From NCBI RefSeq assembly GCF_000512695.2, contig NZ_AZRW02000001.1, forward strand, positions 228,791 to 292,790: 64,000 bases of DNA, given 5' to 3'. Source of the stretch: Pseudomonas sp. QTF5. GTDB taxonomy: Bacteria > Pseudomonadota > Gammaproteobacteria > Pseudomonadales > Pseudomonadaceae. Every line of letters starts with the position of its first letter. The first letter of the stretch is position 1. Under the pieces are notes generated by a model that searched no databases, had not been told where the DNA came from, and saw nothing but the letters and a program-made list of their open reading frames with translations. The translations under genes and the position numbers were made by a program. Below are positions 52,766 through 61,163 of this stretch, in pieces.

Positions 52766-53197
52766 ATGTCTGAGAAAACTGTTAAAGCCATCATGGAACA
52801 AGCCCAGGTATTCGCCAGCAGCTGGTCAATGGTTGGCGGGCCGTTCGCCGCCGACGACCAGCTTGAGCGGGCCCAAGATGAAAAATTAGAGCTCGAGCAA
52901 TTGGTCACCGGCGCAATCGAAGGTTCGGTCGGCGCTCCGCAGGAAGTTGGCGAAATGATCGAAGCGCTGCTGGGCTGGCACAAGCGCCAAGCCGACCAGT
53001 TGCAGCTGGTCAGCGAAAACGCAAAGGAAGGCGTGACTCTGCAGCTTGGGACTGATGACCCTATCGAGATTGTGCTCACGAAAGATATGGCCAAGGGCTT
53101 ACGTATCGGCCTCGTTCTGGCTTTGGAGCGCTTGGGCAAATTGCCTATCAGCGTGAGTCACGATGGTGATCACGACCCAGATTCCGACGACGAATAA
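52766..53197 (+). CDS. Hypothetical phage protein
   Basis: A 143-residue acidic protein starting MSEKTVKAIMEQAQVFASSW. GAGG lies eight bases before the ATG and a stem (GCCTGCCG GTGAA CGGCGGGC) precedes it. It has helical repeats (ERAQDEKLELEQLVTGAIEG) and ends in DHDPDSDDE. Such genes are common next to phage integrases; the role is unknown. Confidence 0.7.
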   Translation: MSEKTVKAIMEQAQVFASSWSMVGGPFAADDQLERAQDEKLELEQLVTGAIEGSVGAPQEVGEMIEALLGWHKRQADQLQLVSENAKEGVTLQLGTDDPIEIVLTKDMAKGLRIGLVLALERLGKLPISVSHDGDHDPDSDDE

Positions 53198-53240
53198 ACC
53201 TCCCCCACCTTCTGCCGCCACGCGCGGCATGGAGACAGCT

Positions 53241-53585
53241 ATGTCAGTGAAAGAAGAGCTACCCGAAACATACCCCTTCGACAAGGTCCCGGAAGAGCGA
53301 ATGGCCATGTTACTGGACACCACTAAGCGCGCGCTCGAAGGAAAGCGCGCACGCGGAATCATCCCCGAAGGGGTGTGGAACAAGATCGATAATCGGGTTT
53401 TTTATAGCATTAGGAGATATGAGGAATGGCTAGAAAGCCAGTGGGAATGCCCGCAGGAGTTGAGTTTGCAGGTCAGTCAATCCGAATCCGGTTCACGTGG
53501 AACGGTGAAAGACGCTGCGAAACTCTCGCCAATCCCCAGACGCCAAAAGGCATCAAGGCGGCAGCAGATCTACGCGATCAGGTAA
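53241..53585 (+). CDS. Excisionase-like protein
   Basis: A 114-residue protein started at 53241 (MSVKEELPETYPFDKVPEER). The pattern ARGIIPEGVWNKIDNRVFYS followed by IRRYEEWLESQW is the wing-like motif of phage excisionases. Such proteins bend the attachment sites and turn the integrase to excision. The last 53 residues overlap the integrase gene in another frame and are basic (PIPRRQKASRRQ). The functional part is likely the first 70 residues. Confidence 0.75.
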   Translation: MSVKEELPETYPFDKVPEERMAMLLDTTKRALEGKRARGIIPEGVWNKIDNRVFYSIRRYEEWLESQWECPQELSLQVSQSESGSRGTVKDAAKLSPIPRRQKASRRQQIYAIR

Positions 53586-54619
53586 TCAGCCTGGCCAAGC
53601 ATGGGGTTCTGGACGAAAAGCGCTACGCCGAACTATTCCCGAACACCAGCTATGCCGACCAAGTCACCGGCCTGACCTTTGCCGAATATGCTCAGACCTG
53701 GATCGACAGCCTGGAAATCGTTCCAGGCACACGTCGCAACTATAAGGGCTCGATCAACATGTACTGGATGCCAGACCTGGCTACGGTGCCGATGACAACC
53801 ATCACGCCGATGCTGCTCAGGAGGGTGATTGGGGAAACGCAATGGGATAGCCCGACAATCAAGCGGACGGCGATATCGCGAGTCAGCGCCCTGTTCAAGG
53901 CTGCTGTGCGGGACGAGGTGATTGAGCGAAACCCGGCGACTGCCATACAGCTGCCTGGCCGGACCAAAAAACAAATTGATCCGTTCACGGTTGCTGAAGC
54001 TGACACCATCATCGAATGGATGTACGCCAACTTCACCACCAGGGCTACGCAGATCTATGCGGCCTACTTCGAGTTCGCTTTCTATTGCGGGATGCGGACG
54101 GGAGAGCTCAGGGCTCTTCGCTGGGATGAGATCGATCTGGAGAAGCGCGTGGCGCACGTCTGCCGGATCGTCGTAGATGGGAAAGTCGAGGAGCGGACAA
54201 AGACCAAGTACGCCCGCACGGTCATGCTCAACAGCCGGGCCATTCACGCGCTGACTGAAGCTCGGAAGGTTGCCGATGCGCGCCTGACCCAGCTCCGACG
54301 GAAAAGGCAGGAGTCGCCATACGTCTTTCCGCCATCTGGCGGTTCCGAGTACATCCTTTCGTCGACAACACCAGGCGGTCACTTCGCGAGTGCCTTAGAG
54401 GCTTTGCAAATAAAGGCGCGAAGCCAATATAACTGCCGACACACGTACGCTACGATGTGCCTAATGGCAGGCATGAACCCCGCGTTCATCGCTGGACAAC
54501 TGGGACACAGTGTCCAGGTGTTACTGTCGACATACGCTCGCTGGCTGAGCTCCACCACCGACTGGTCAGAGGTCGGGAAGCTGGAAAGCCAGATTGGTAC
54601 AAAATTGGTACAGCATTAA
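53426..54619 (+). CDS. int: Phage integrase (tyrosine recombinase)
   Basis: A 397-residue integrase starting MARKPVGMPAGVEFAGQSIR with GGAG-like AGGAGATATGAGGA upstream. The N-terminal 75 residues are the arm-binding DUF3596 domain. The SAM-like core domain (80-175) and catalytic domain follow, with Arg224 in CGMRTGELRA, Arg338 in YNCRHTYA, His361 in QLGHS and Tyr370 in LLSTYARW. A tyrosine replaces the first His of the HxxR box, which I regard as usual in this subfamily. The end of the gene encodes the right GGTAC repeat. It should have inserted the prophage. Confidence 0.96.
   Translation: MARKPVGMPAGVEFAGQSIRIRFTWNGERRCETLANPQTPKGIKAAADLRDQVISLAKHGVLDEKRYAELFPNTSYADQVTGLTFAEYAQTWIDSLEIVPGTRRNYKGSINMYWMPDLATVPMTTITPMLLRRVIGETQWDSPTIKRTAISRVSALFKAAVRDEVIERNPATAIQLPGRTKKQIDPFTVAEADTIIEWMYANFTTRATQIYAAYFEFAFYCGMRTGELRALRWDEIDLEKRVAHVCRIVVDGKVEERTKTKYARTVMLNSRAIHALTEARKVADARLTQLRRKRQESPYVFPPSGGSEYILSSTTPGGHFASALEALQIKARSQYNCRHTYATMCLMAGMNPAFIAGQLGHSVQVLLSTYARWLSSTTDWSEVGKLESQIGTKLVQH
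54596..54611. repeat. Right copy of the GGTAC-direct-repeat element
   Basis: GGTACAAAATTGGTAC lies within the last codons of int and matches the left copy at 12287-12303. It is 60 bp inside the right core. Confidence 0.5.
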
Positions 54620-54671
54620 AAATAATTCATCTTTGACCCTGTGTTTACAGGCGGCTTTGGCTTTCCTAGCA

Positions 54672-54682
54672 CATACTCCTAA
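54672..54682. other. Right attachment core (attR)
   Basis: CATACTCCTAA is repeated at 12170-12180. It lies 53 bp after the integrase stop and 66 bp before pbpG, which fixes the prophage end outside the host gene. Confidence 0.7.
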
Positions 54683-54748
54683 AATGCGTCGTTTTAAAGA
54701 AACAGCCCGTTACAAAACGGTATATCCACCCTTTATGAGTTCGCCAGC

Positions 54749-55687
54749 GTGAAAATCCGTCTTTCAATCCTGAGCCTATTTTTTGCATTTACAGGGACTT
54801 TCACCACGCCAACGGTCAACGCCGCAGAAACCACCGCGGCACCCCGAGACATTTCACAACTGAAGATCGCTTCCGGCAGCGCTTTGCTGATGGACATGCA
54901 AACCAACAAAGTCATCTATGCCAGCAACCCTGACGTCGTAGTGCCAATCGCGTCCGTCAGCAAATTGATGACCGGCCTGGTGGTGGTAGAAGCCCGGCAA
55001 AACATGGACGAATACCTTTCCGTCAACATCAGCGACACCCCGGAAATGAAAGGCGTGTTTTCCCGAGTCAAACTCAAAAGCGAATTGCCGCGCCGGGAAA
55101 TGCTGCTGATTGCCCTGATGTCATCGGAAAACCGTGCTGCCGCGACGCTGGCCCATCACTATCCGGGCGGTTATGTCGCGTTCATTGCCGCCATGAACGC
55201 CAAAGCCAAAGCGCTGGGCATGACCAGCACCCACTTTGTCGAGCCGACGGGTCTCTCTCCGCGCAATGTGTCCACCGCCCGCGACCTGAGCAAATTGCTG
55301 ATCGCCGCACACAAGTACCCGCTATTGACTCAACTGAGCACCACCAAGGAAAAAACCGTCAGATTCCGTAAACCCAACTACAGCCTGGGCTTTCGCAATA
55401 CCGATCATTTGGTCAATAAGCCCAACTGGGACATCCGGCTGACCAAGACCGGATTCACCAACGCAGCGGGCCATTGTCTGGTACTGGTCACCCACATGGG
55501 CGACCGTCCGGTTGCACTGGTGATCCTCGATGCCTTCGGCAAGTACACGCACTTTGCCGATGCGAACCGGATTCGCAGCTGGATGGAAACCGGCAAGAGC
55601 GCCAACGTGCCGTCCGTTGCCCTGCAGTACAAGTCTGACAAGAACCTCAAACATCGCCAGAGCGGAGTGGTTGAAGCGTCGAAGTAA
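54749..55687 (+). CDS. pbpG: D-alanyl-D-alanine endopeptidase PbpG
   Basis: A 312-residue penicillin-binding protein with GTG start. The signal peptide reads [20 protein letters not shown] and is cut near VNAA (about 25). The serine penicillin-recognising motifs are complete: SVSK at 69-72, SEN at 126-128 and KTG at 233-235. The enzyme cuts peptide cross-links in the periplasm. The prophage end lies 66 bp upstream, so its promoter may be altered. Confidence 0.95.
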   Translation: MKIRLSILSLFFAFTGTFTTPTVNAAETTAAPRDISQLKIASGSALLMDMQTNKVIYASNPDVVVPIASVSKLMTGLVVVEARQNMDEYLSVNISDTPEMKGVFSRVKLKSELPRREMLLIALMSSENRAAATLAHHYPGGYVAFIAAMNAKAKALGMTSTHFVEPTGLSPRNVSTARDLSKLLIAAHKYPLLTQLSTTKEKTVRFRKPNYSLGFRNTDHLVNKPNWDIRLTKTGFTNAAGHCLVLVTHMGDRPVALVILDAFGKYTHFADANRIRSWMETGKSANVPSVALQYKSDKNLKHRQSGVVEASK

Positions 55688-55710
55688 GATCAAAACCTCT
55701 GCAGACGAAA

Positions 55711-55737
55711 AGCCCCGAATAGTCGGGGCTTTTTTTG
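55711..55737 (+). terminator. Terminator of pbpG
   Basis: AGCCCCGA and TCGGGGCT form an 8-bp stem with loop ATAG, followed by seven T. Confidence 0.88.
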
Positions 55738-55744
55738 TCCAGAG

Positions 55745-55969
55745 TTAATCATTAGGCAATGGCATCTGATCGTCATCCGGAATGCCATCCCCGGCACCGG
55801 GGTCTTTCCAACCCTGCGGATGCTTTGTCGGCACCACGGCCGGTCTGGCCAAGGGGTCCCTTAACGGGCTATCCGGATCCATCACCGGATCCAGATTCTC
55901 TTCGGGAGTTGTTGGAACACTGTCTGGAGTATCTGGACGTTTGTCGTCAAAGCTCGAATCGGTAGACAT
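55745..55969 (-). CDS. Small acidic proline-rich protein
   Basis: A 74-residue protein started at 55969 (MSTDSSFDDKRPDTPDSVPT). It is Asp/Pro-rich with no hydrophobic core, so likely disordered. Plus-strand ORFs over it have poor starts. Its neighbour at 55982-56197 is alike in size and composition. Function unknown. Confidence 0.65.
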   Translation of the reverse strand: MSTDSSFDDKRPDTPDSVPTTPEENLDPVMDPDSPLRDPLARPAVVPTKHPQGWKDPGAGDGIPDDDQMPLPND

Positions 55970-55981
55970 ATGCACCTCTGA

Positions 55982-56197
55982 CTAGAACTTGGGTTTCAGA
56001 TCGCCAAGTGGATCGTAAGGTTTCGCCGGGGCTTTCTTGCCTTCCTCACCCGGTTTTATATCCCTGGGCGCCTTGGCGGGCCCGATGGGATCGACCTGAG
56101 GATCGGCAACGTCCGGAGAATCGGGGTCGAACCCCAACTCGTTATCGGACGAATGCTCAGACGAGTGCGGACCGGTGGGGGTATTGGAATGTGCCAT
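55982..56197 (-). CDS. Small disordered protein, possibly DUF6021 type
   Basis: A 71-residue protein: MAHSNTPTGPHSSEHSSDNE, then LGFDPDSPDVADPQVDPIGP and an end PYDPLGDLKPKF. I associate this pattern with a short Pseudomonas family (DUF6021), but I am not certain. It is 12 bp from the similar gene above and may form an operon with it. Confidence 0.68.
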   Translation of the reverse strand: MAHSNTPTGPHSSEHSSDNELGFDPDSPDVADPQVDPIGPAKAPRDIKPGEEGKKAPAKPYDPLGDLKPKF

Positions 56198-56290
56198 GGG
56201 CGGCTCCTGGTCAAGACCCGGCGATTATTCGGGTCCTTTACATGAGAGGCCAATAACGTTGAGTGGTGCCCTACAGATGACAAACGGGAA

Positions 56291-56962
56291 CTACTGCGCG
56301 CCCAACGCTTTCTTCGCCCTGGCTGCCGCCTGCTCCTGACCTGACTGGGCAAGATCGCTCGCCGCTTTCAGCCAGCGCGACTGATCGACGCTGGCCGGAA
56401 TCTGGTCCGGTTTCTGGATCAATACGGCCCAACCGCCGGCGTTCTCGAATGCCGATTCAAAGGCACTGAACCCCATCAGCAACCGACGTTCCATCCCGGC
56501 GCGCAGCAATACAGTCTGCTTCTGACGGTTGTAACCGGCGAGAATGGCGTACCGGGGCTCTGCCCAGAACGCCGAGCCTTCAGTGAAGCGCACCATCACT
56601 GGATAACCGGCCGCAACCTGGGCCAGCAGTGCCGGCAAATGGCTATCGAGGGGATAGACCACCATCCCGTACTCACGGGCGAGATTCTGCATGTTCTGCT
56701 GCAAGCGGTCTTCGGCACCTGGCAAATGCAGAGGTTTGTCGAGCAACCCCGGGGTTATCACGATGCCTTGCTGGGACAGCAGGCTTGCCAGCACCTGAGG
56801 CCCGCTTTGATAACTTTGCCCACGGTAGAACGTACCGCTGAGTTCGACCCGCTCTGGCAGGCGCTTGATCTCAGGCGCCACGCTCCCCGCACAGCCAGCC
56901 AGGCCGGCCACGCAGCCAACGATCAGCATTAAAGACCGAATTCGCGAAAATACCCGCACCAT
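56291..56962 (-). CDS. C39-like peptidase-fold lipoprotein
   Basis: A 223-residue protein started at 56962 (MVRVFSRIRSLMLIVGCVAG); an ATG one codon earlier is equally possible. The lipobox is GLAGC, with lipidated cysteine near residue 24. The domain has the C39-like order QSGPQVLASLLSQQGIVITP, GYPVMVRFTEG, RYAILAGYNRQKQTV and GGWAVLI. The usual catalytic Cys in the Q-x-x-C segment is not visible (SGPQVLAS), so it may be inactive and bind peptides instead. Confidence 0.72.
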   Translation of the reverse strand: MVRVFSRIRSLMLIVGCVAGLAGCAGSVAPEIKRLPERVELSGTFYRGQSYQSGPQVLASLLSQQGIVITPGLLDKPLHLPGAEDRLQQNMQNLAREYGMVVYPLDSHLPALLAQVAAGYPVMVRFTEGSAFWAEPRYAILAGYNRQKQTVLLRAGMERRLLMGFSAFESAFENAGGWAVLIQKPDQIPASVDQSRWLKAASDLAQSGQEQAAARAKKALGAQ

Positions 56963-57190
56963 CATCACTCTCTTGTTCAGACGCCAGGTATCCACACTCC
57001 CGGCTTGGCCGTCGATCATAGGATGCCGCGCGGCAGCGGTATAGCCTTAACCGGCAGTTGGTTGCATTCGATAGAGCGAACTGGTTGGTGATAGGCGACC
57101 TTTGGTCAATTGTCTGAAATACACCAGCGGCTAGACTGTCATTTACCAAGGAAGAGTGTGTGCCCGATGCAGGGCAAAAAGGAGGCACTG

Positions 57191-57361
57191 ATGAGCCTGA
57201 CAATGACCATTGTAATGTTGATTTCCGGCTGGCTGGCCGTGGCCGCCGCCATGCTGTGGGGAGTGTTGCGTATTACCCGCCGGCACCATCACCACCCGGT
57301 TCAATCGGCGCCTGTGGCGAAAACCGATCAGCCGACTGCCCGCCCCGCCACCGCGCACTGA
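57191..57361 (+). CDS. Small membrane protein
   Basis: A 56-residue protein started at 57191 (MSLTMTIVMLISGWLAVAAA), with GGAGG six bases upstream. One membrane segment (about 4-26) is followed by a basic His-rich tail (RRHHHHPVQ). Function unknown. Confidence 0.7.
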   Translation: MSLTMTIVMLISGWLAVAAAMLWGVLRITRRHHHHPVQSAPVAKTDQPTARPATAH

Positions 57362-57432
57362 CCGGCGCAGGTTAGTCGCCCAAACAAAAAAACGATCGCC
57401 TGAACTAATACCCGTGAGCTAAGCGCAATCCA

Positions 57433-57522
57433 TGTGGGAGCGGGCTTGCTCGCGAAAGCGTCGTTCCAGTCAATATCAATGTCTACTGACAGACCGCTTT
57501 CGCGAGCAAGCCCGCTCCCACA
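57433..57522. repeat. Pseudomonas REP doublet (REPIN)
   Basis: TGTGGGAGCGGGCTTGCTCG and its inverted partner ending GAGCAAGCCCGCTCCCACA are 90 bp end to end. An equal element of the same length is at 62441-62530. These are extragenic palindromes spread by RAYT transposases. Confidence 0.92.
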
Positions 57523-57598
57523 GGTTCCGCGCCTGAACCGGCTGGCATCGGCCGCCTGGACTCTTTCGAGTTCAGGCGACCGTTTCGTTTCACGAAGG

Positions 57599-58348
57599 TT
57601 AAGCTTCAGCGGCAATGCGCTTTTGCCTGGCCCGACGCGACAGCATGTTCAAGCCTTCGATCGTGGCCGAGAACGCCATGGCCGCGTAGACATAGCCTTT
57701 CGGTACGTGGGCGCCGAAACCTTCGGCAATCAACGTCATGCCGATCATGATCAGGAAGCCCAGCGCCAGCATCACCACCGTCGGGTTGTCGTTGATGAAC
57801 TTGGCCAGAGGGTCAGCCGCCAACAACATCACCAGTACCGACACCACCACCGCGATGATCATGATCGGCAAATGCTCGGTCATGCCGACAGCAGTAATGA
57901 TGCTGTCGATGGAGAACACCATGTCCAGCAGCAGGATCTGCCCGATCGCAGCGGCAAAGCCCAGGGTCACGGTCGAGGTAGCCGACATCGGATCATCCGG
58001 GGCCGGGTCCATGCTGTGATGGATCTCAGTGGTCGCCTTCCACAACAGGAACAAGCCACCGGCGATCAGGATCATGTCCTTCCAGGAGAACGCATGGCCG
58101 AGAATCTCGATCACAGGCTCCGTCAGCTGGACGATGAACGCGATGGTGCTCAACAGTGCCAGGCGCAAGATCAACGCCATGCCAATACCGATGCGCCGCG
58201 CCTTCTGGCGATGCTGTTCGGGCAGCTTGTTGGTGAGGATCGAGATGAAGATCAGGTTATCGATGCCGAGCACGATTTCCATCACCACCAGCGTGGCCAG
58301 AGCGACCCAGGCAGTGGGGCTTGCAGCAAGTTCTAAAAGGTATTCCAT
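57599..58348 (-). CDS. TerC family integral membrane protein
   Basis: A 249-residue protein starting [20 protein letters not shown], with seven hydrophobic segments. The TerC motifs are [20 protein letters not shown] near residue 20-40 and [20 protein letters not shown] near 130-160, both with conserved acidic residues in the membrane. The family is linked to metal (Mn) export and tellurite resistance; the substrate here is not known. The short form without CBS domains is common in Pseudomonas. Confidence 0.92.
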   Translation of the reverse strand: MEYLLELAASPTAWVALATLVVMEIVLGIDNLIFISILTNKLPEQHRQKARRIGIGMALILRLALLSTIAFIVQLTEPVIEILGHAFSWKDMILIAGGLFLLWKATTEIHHSMDPAPDDPMSATSTVTLGFAAAIGQILLLDMVFSIDSIITAVGMTEHLPIMIIAVVVSVLVMLLAADPLAKFINDNPTVVMLALGFLIMIGMTLIAEGFGAHVPKGYVYAAMAFSATIEGLNMLSRRARQKRIAAEA

Positions 58349-58376
58349 GGGTCAGTCCTGACTCGTTGTAGACGGT

Positions 58377-58619
58377 TTAGATTTCCTGGGACGAAGATTC
58401 GGATTTGTCCGTCTCTTTGCCCGGTTGTTCTTTCTTGCTGATCAAACCGCCCGTGGCGTCGCTGAGCGCTTGCTCAGCCGCTTTGTGGGTATCGTCAATT
58501 GCCTGCTTTGCGGTTTCGGCAGCCTTGCCCATCAATTGCTGAGCGCTTTTCTCGGCCTGGTCGCAACCGGCCAACACCAGTAAAGACGTAATCAGCAGTG
58601 CCGTGGTTTTAAGCTTCAT
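58377..58619 (-). CDS. Small lipoprotein
   Basis: An 80-residue protein: MKLKTTALLITSLLVLAGCD, lipobox VLAGC with Cys19. Asp at +2 suggests inner-membrane retention. The rest is a helical Ala/Lys/Glu repeat (KSAQQLMGKAAETAKQAIDD). It is 28 bp upstream of terC on the same strand and may be co-expressed. Function unknown. Confidence 0.82.
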   Translation of the reverse strand: MKLKTTALLITSLLVLAGCDQAEKSAQQLMGKAAETAKQAIDDTHKAAEQALSDATGGLISKKEQPGKETDKSESSSQEI

Positions 58620-58774
58620 GATGCTTTCCTCGATAGAACAGACAGAACCGAAAAGGCGATCCGTCGATAGCGAGGCATTCTAAGGAAGCAAACACTTCAG
58701 GAAAATTCGTATTTTTGGCGGTTATACTTCGGCTTTAACGAATCCAGATGATGTAAACCGGGGATTTAACCAAC

Positions 58775-59674
58775 ATGTTGAATTATCGTCAGCTGCATTA
58801 CTTCTGGGTGGTGGCCAAGACCGGCAGCATCGTGCGCGCCTGCGAGCAATTGAACCTGACGCCACAGACCATCAGCGGGCAGATTTCCCTGCTCGAGCAA
58901 ACCTATGGCATCGAGTTGTTTCGCCGGGTCGGCCGGCAACTGGAACTCACCGAAGCCGGGCGTCAGACCCTGCCCTACGCCGAGCAGATGTTTCAACTCG
59001 GCGGCGAGCTGGAGTTGATGTTGCGGGCGCAGCCCAATGAGCAACAGATTCTGTTTCGGGTGGGTGTGGCCGACGTAGTACCCAAATCCATCGTCTATCG
59101 CTTGATCGCGCCGACCATGGAGTTGAACGAACCGCTGCGTATTACCTGTCGCGAAGACAAACTGGAACGCTTGCTTGCCGACTTGGCGATTCAACGCCTC
59201 GATCTGGTGATTTCCGACAGCCCGATGCCTTCGAATCTGGACATCAAGGGCTACAGCCAGAAACTCGGTGAATGCGGCATCAGCTTCTTCGCCACCGCCG
59301 AGCTGGCAGCGCGTTACGGCCAGAATTTCCCCCGCAGCCTGCACGGCGCGCCGCTGCTGATTCCCGGGCCGGAAACCGTGGTGCGCAGTCGCTTGCAACG
59401 CTGGTTTGCCGAACAACAGATCCAGCCACAGATCGTCGGTGAGTTCGACGACAGCGCCTTGATGCAGGCTTTCGGCCAATCCGGCAGCGGGATATTCATC
59501 GGCCCGAGCGTGATTGCCGACGAGGTGAAACGCCAATATGGCGTGGAAGTGATTGGCCAGACCGACGCGGTGCGCGAGTCGTTCTACGCCATCTCGGTGG
59601 AACGCAAGGTCAAGCACCCCGGCATTGTCGCCATTACCGAAGGTGCCCGACGCGAGTTGTTCGTCGGGATGTGA
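58775..59674 (+). CDS. nhaR: LysR-family transcriptional activator NhaR
   Basis: A 299-residue LysR protein starting MLNYRQLHYFWVVAKTGSIV. The helix-turn-helix (residues 15-40) has RACEQLNLTPQTISGQISLL. The NhaR-specific effector domain begins around 90 (FRVGVADVVPKSIVYRLIAP). In other bacteria NhaR responds to sodium and activates an antiporter gene; no such gene is next to it here. It is divergent from the small lipoprotein. Confidence 0.9.
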   Translation: MLNYRQLHYFWVVAKTGSIVRACEQLNLTPQTISGQISLLEQTYGIELFRRVGRQLELTEAGRQTLPYAEQMFQLGGELELMLRAQPNEQQILFRVGVADVVPKSIVYRLIAPTMELNEPLRITCREDKLERLLADLAIQRLDLVISDSPMPSNLDIKGYSQKLGECGISFFATAELAARYGQNFPRSLHGAPLLIPGPETVVRSRLQRWFAEQQIQPQIVGEFDDSALMQAFGQSGSGIFIGPSVIADEVKRQYGVEVIGQTDAVRESFYAISVERKVKHPGIVAITEGARRELFVGM

Positions 59675-59678
59675 GGCG

Positions 59679-60833
59679 TCAGGCGCAGATTTCGCGAGGT
59701 TTGAAGGTCATCAGCGCCATCGCCAACAGGATCGAAACAAGGATAAAACCGGCTGCCGCGAAACCCAGGCCGCCCAAGCCAACACTGTCAATCACCCGCC
59801 CACCGACCATCGCGCCCAGACCGATTCCGAGGTTGGCCCCGGCGATGTTCAGCGATGCAGCAAAGGCCGGAGCCTCTGGCGCAGCCTTCATCAGGCGCAC
59901 GTGGCTGACCAGGAACAGCGCAGCCTGAGTCACGCCCCAAATCCCCATCGCTGCCGCCAGACCGAGGGGGGAATGAATGTTCGGCACCAGCGCCACCATG
60001 CCGGCGATCATGAAGGCACAGAATGTCACTGAAGCGATCAGCGGATGCCGATCCACCGCGCGACCGCCCAACGAATTACCGATCAAGCCGACCGCACCGA
60101 AGCCCATCAGACACCAGCCGACCACCGTGCCGTTGAAACCGGCCAGCCGCTCAAGAATGTCCGCCAGGTAGGTGTAAGCGGTGAACATGCCGCTGAACAC
60201 CAGGATCGATAACAGCACATGCCCCTGCATCAATGGGCTGCGCAGGATTTTGAACTGCGAACGGAAGCTCACCTGATGCTGGTGCAGATTGGTTTTCGGC
60301 AAGTAAATGAACAGCAACAACGCCTTGGCAAACGCGATCACCGCCAGAACGCCAAAGGCACTGCGCCAGCCGAACGCATCGGAGATCAGCGTACCCACCG
60401 GAATGCCGAACACCGTGGCGCAGACGATGCCGAAACCGATCTTGGCAATGGCCCGCCCGGCGTAGTCCGGGCCGACGATGTCCACTGCGGTTTCACTGGC
60501 TAATGCCCAGAACACCGGCAACCCCAGCGCCGGTATCAACCGCGCAATGGCCATCACCCCGATGTTCGGCGCCAGTGCCGCCAGCGTGTTGGCCAGGCCG
60601 AACATGATCAGCACGCTGATGAACAGTTTCCGGCGTTCAAACCTTGCAAAGTACGCCGTCAGGAACGGCCCGAAAGCGGCCACGGTAAAGGCGAACAGGG
60701 TCACCAGCAAACCCGCTTGAGGGATGCTGACGTCCAGATCACGGGCGATTGCCGGCAACAGGCCGACGATGATGAATTCCGTGGTCAGCACCGTAAAACC
60801 GGCGGCGGACAACAGAAGAATGGGCAACAGCAT
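59679..60833 (-). CDS. MFS efflux transporter (DHA1 type)
   Basis: A 384-residue, twelve-segment transporter started at 60833 (MLLPILLLSAAGFTVLTTEF) with GGAG six bases upstream. Family marks are EFIIVGLLPAIARDLDVSIP near the N-terminus and FARFERRKLFI in the first loop. It resembles sugar or arabinose/drug exporters of the AraJ/YdhP group. It ends 5 bp from the nhaR stop on the other strand. Confidence 0.85.
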   Translation of the reverse strand: MLLPILLLSAAGFTVLTTEFIIVGLLPAIARDLDVSIPQAGLLVTLFAFTVAAFGPFLTAYFARFERRKLFISVLIMFGLANTLAALAPNIGVMAIARLIPALGLPVFWALASETAVDIVGPDYAGRAIAKIGFGIVCATVFGIPVGTLISDAFGWRSAFGVLAVIAFAKALLLFIYLPKTNLHQHQVSFRSQFKILRSPLMQGHVLLSILVFSGMFTAYTYLADILERLAGFNGTVVGWCLMGFGAVGLIGNSLGGRAVDRHPLIASVTFCAFMIAGMVALVPNIHSPLGLAAAMGIWGVTQAALFLVSHVRLMKAAPEAPAFAASLNIAGANLGIGLGAMVGGRVIDSVGLGGLGFAAAGFILVSILLAMALMTFKPREICA

Positions 60834-61163
60834 GCAGAACTCCAGGAAAACGACGACACCAGCGACAGCCCGAAGGCTCACTGGCAGAACTTGAAAATGA
60901 GGATGGCGAAGCTTAACAGAGTGTTTCCGGGCAAGGTTGCACGAACCTGCAAATCGCGTTTAGCAATCGGGTGGCAGATCGTCACAGGTCTGAAGGATCG
61001 CGGCTACGCTGTGATAAAGTCCGCGGCCTGCGGTACTTACACTTTGCTCATCGGCCATTCACTGGCATTGATGTAGCGACCCTTCGGTTCCCTCCATGTG
61101 GCCTGCCCGGCTTTTTGCTGCATGAGCAGAACCCTGCACCCTAATAAAATCAGAGATGCCGTT

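Larger units (their letters stand above)
12170..54682. mobile_element. Prophage of about 42.5 kb (lambda-type head, P2-type contractile tail)
   Basis: The bounds are two direct copies of CATACTCCTAA (12170-12180 and 54672-54682). The right copy lies 53 bp after the integrase stop. Inside are integrase, excisionase-like, CI, Cro-like, CII-like, replication, lysis, head, tail and packaging genes in a normal phage order. Structural genes are on the minus strand from 37483 down to 12830. The integrase, repressor and accessory genes are mostly on the plus strand. Only Rz is visibly damaged, so the phage may be inducible; this is an inference. The insertion lies between folD and pbpG without breaking either gene. 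Confidence 0.92.
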
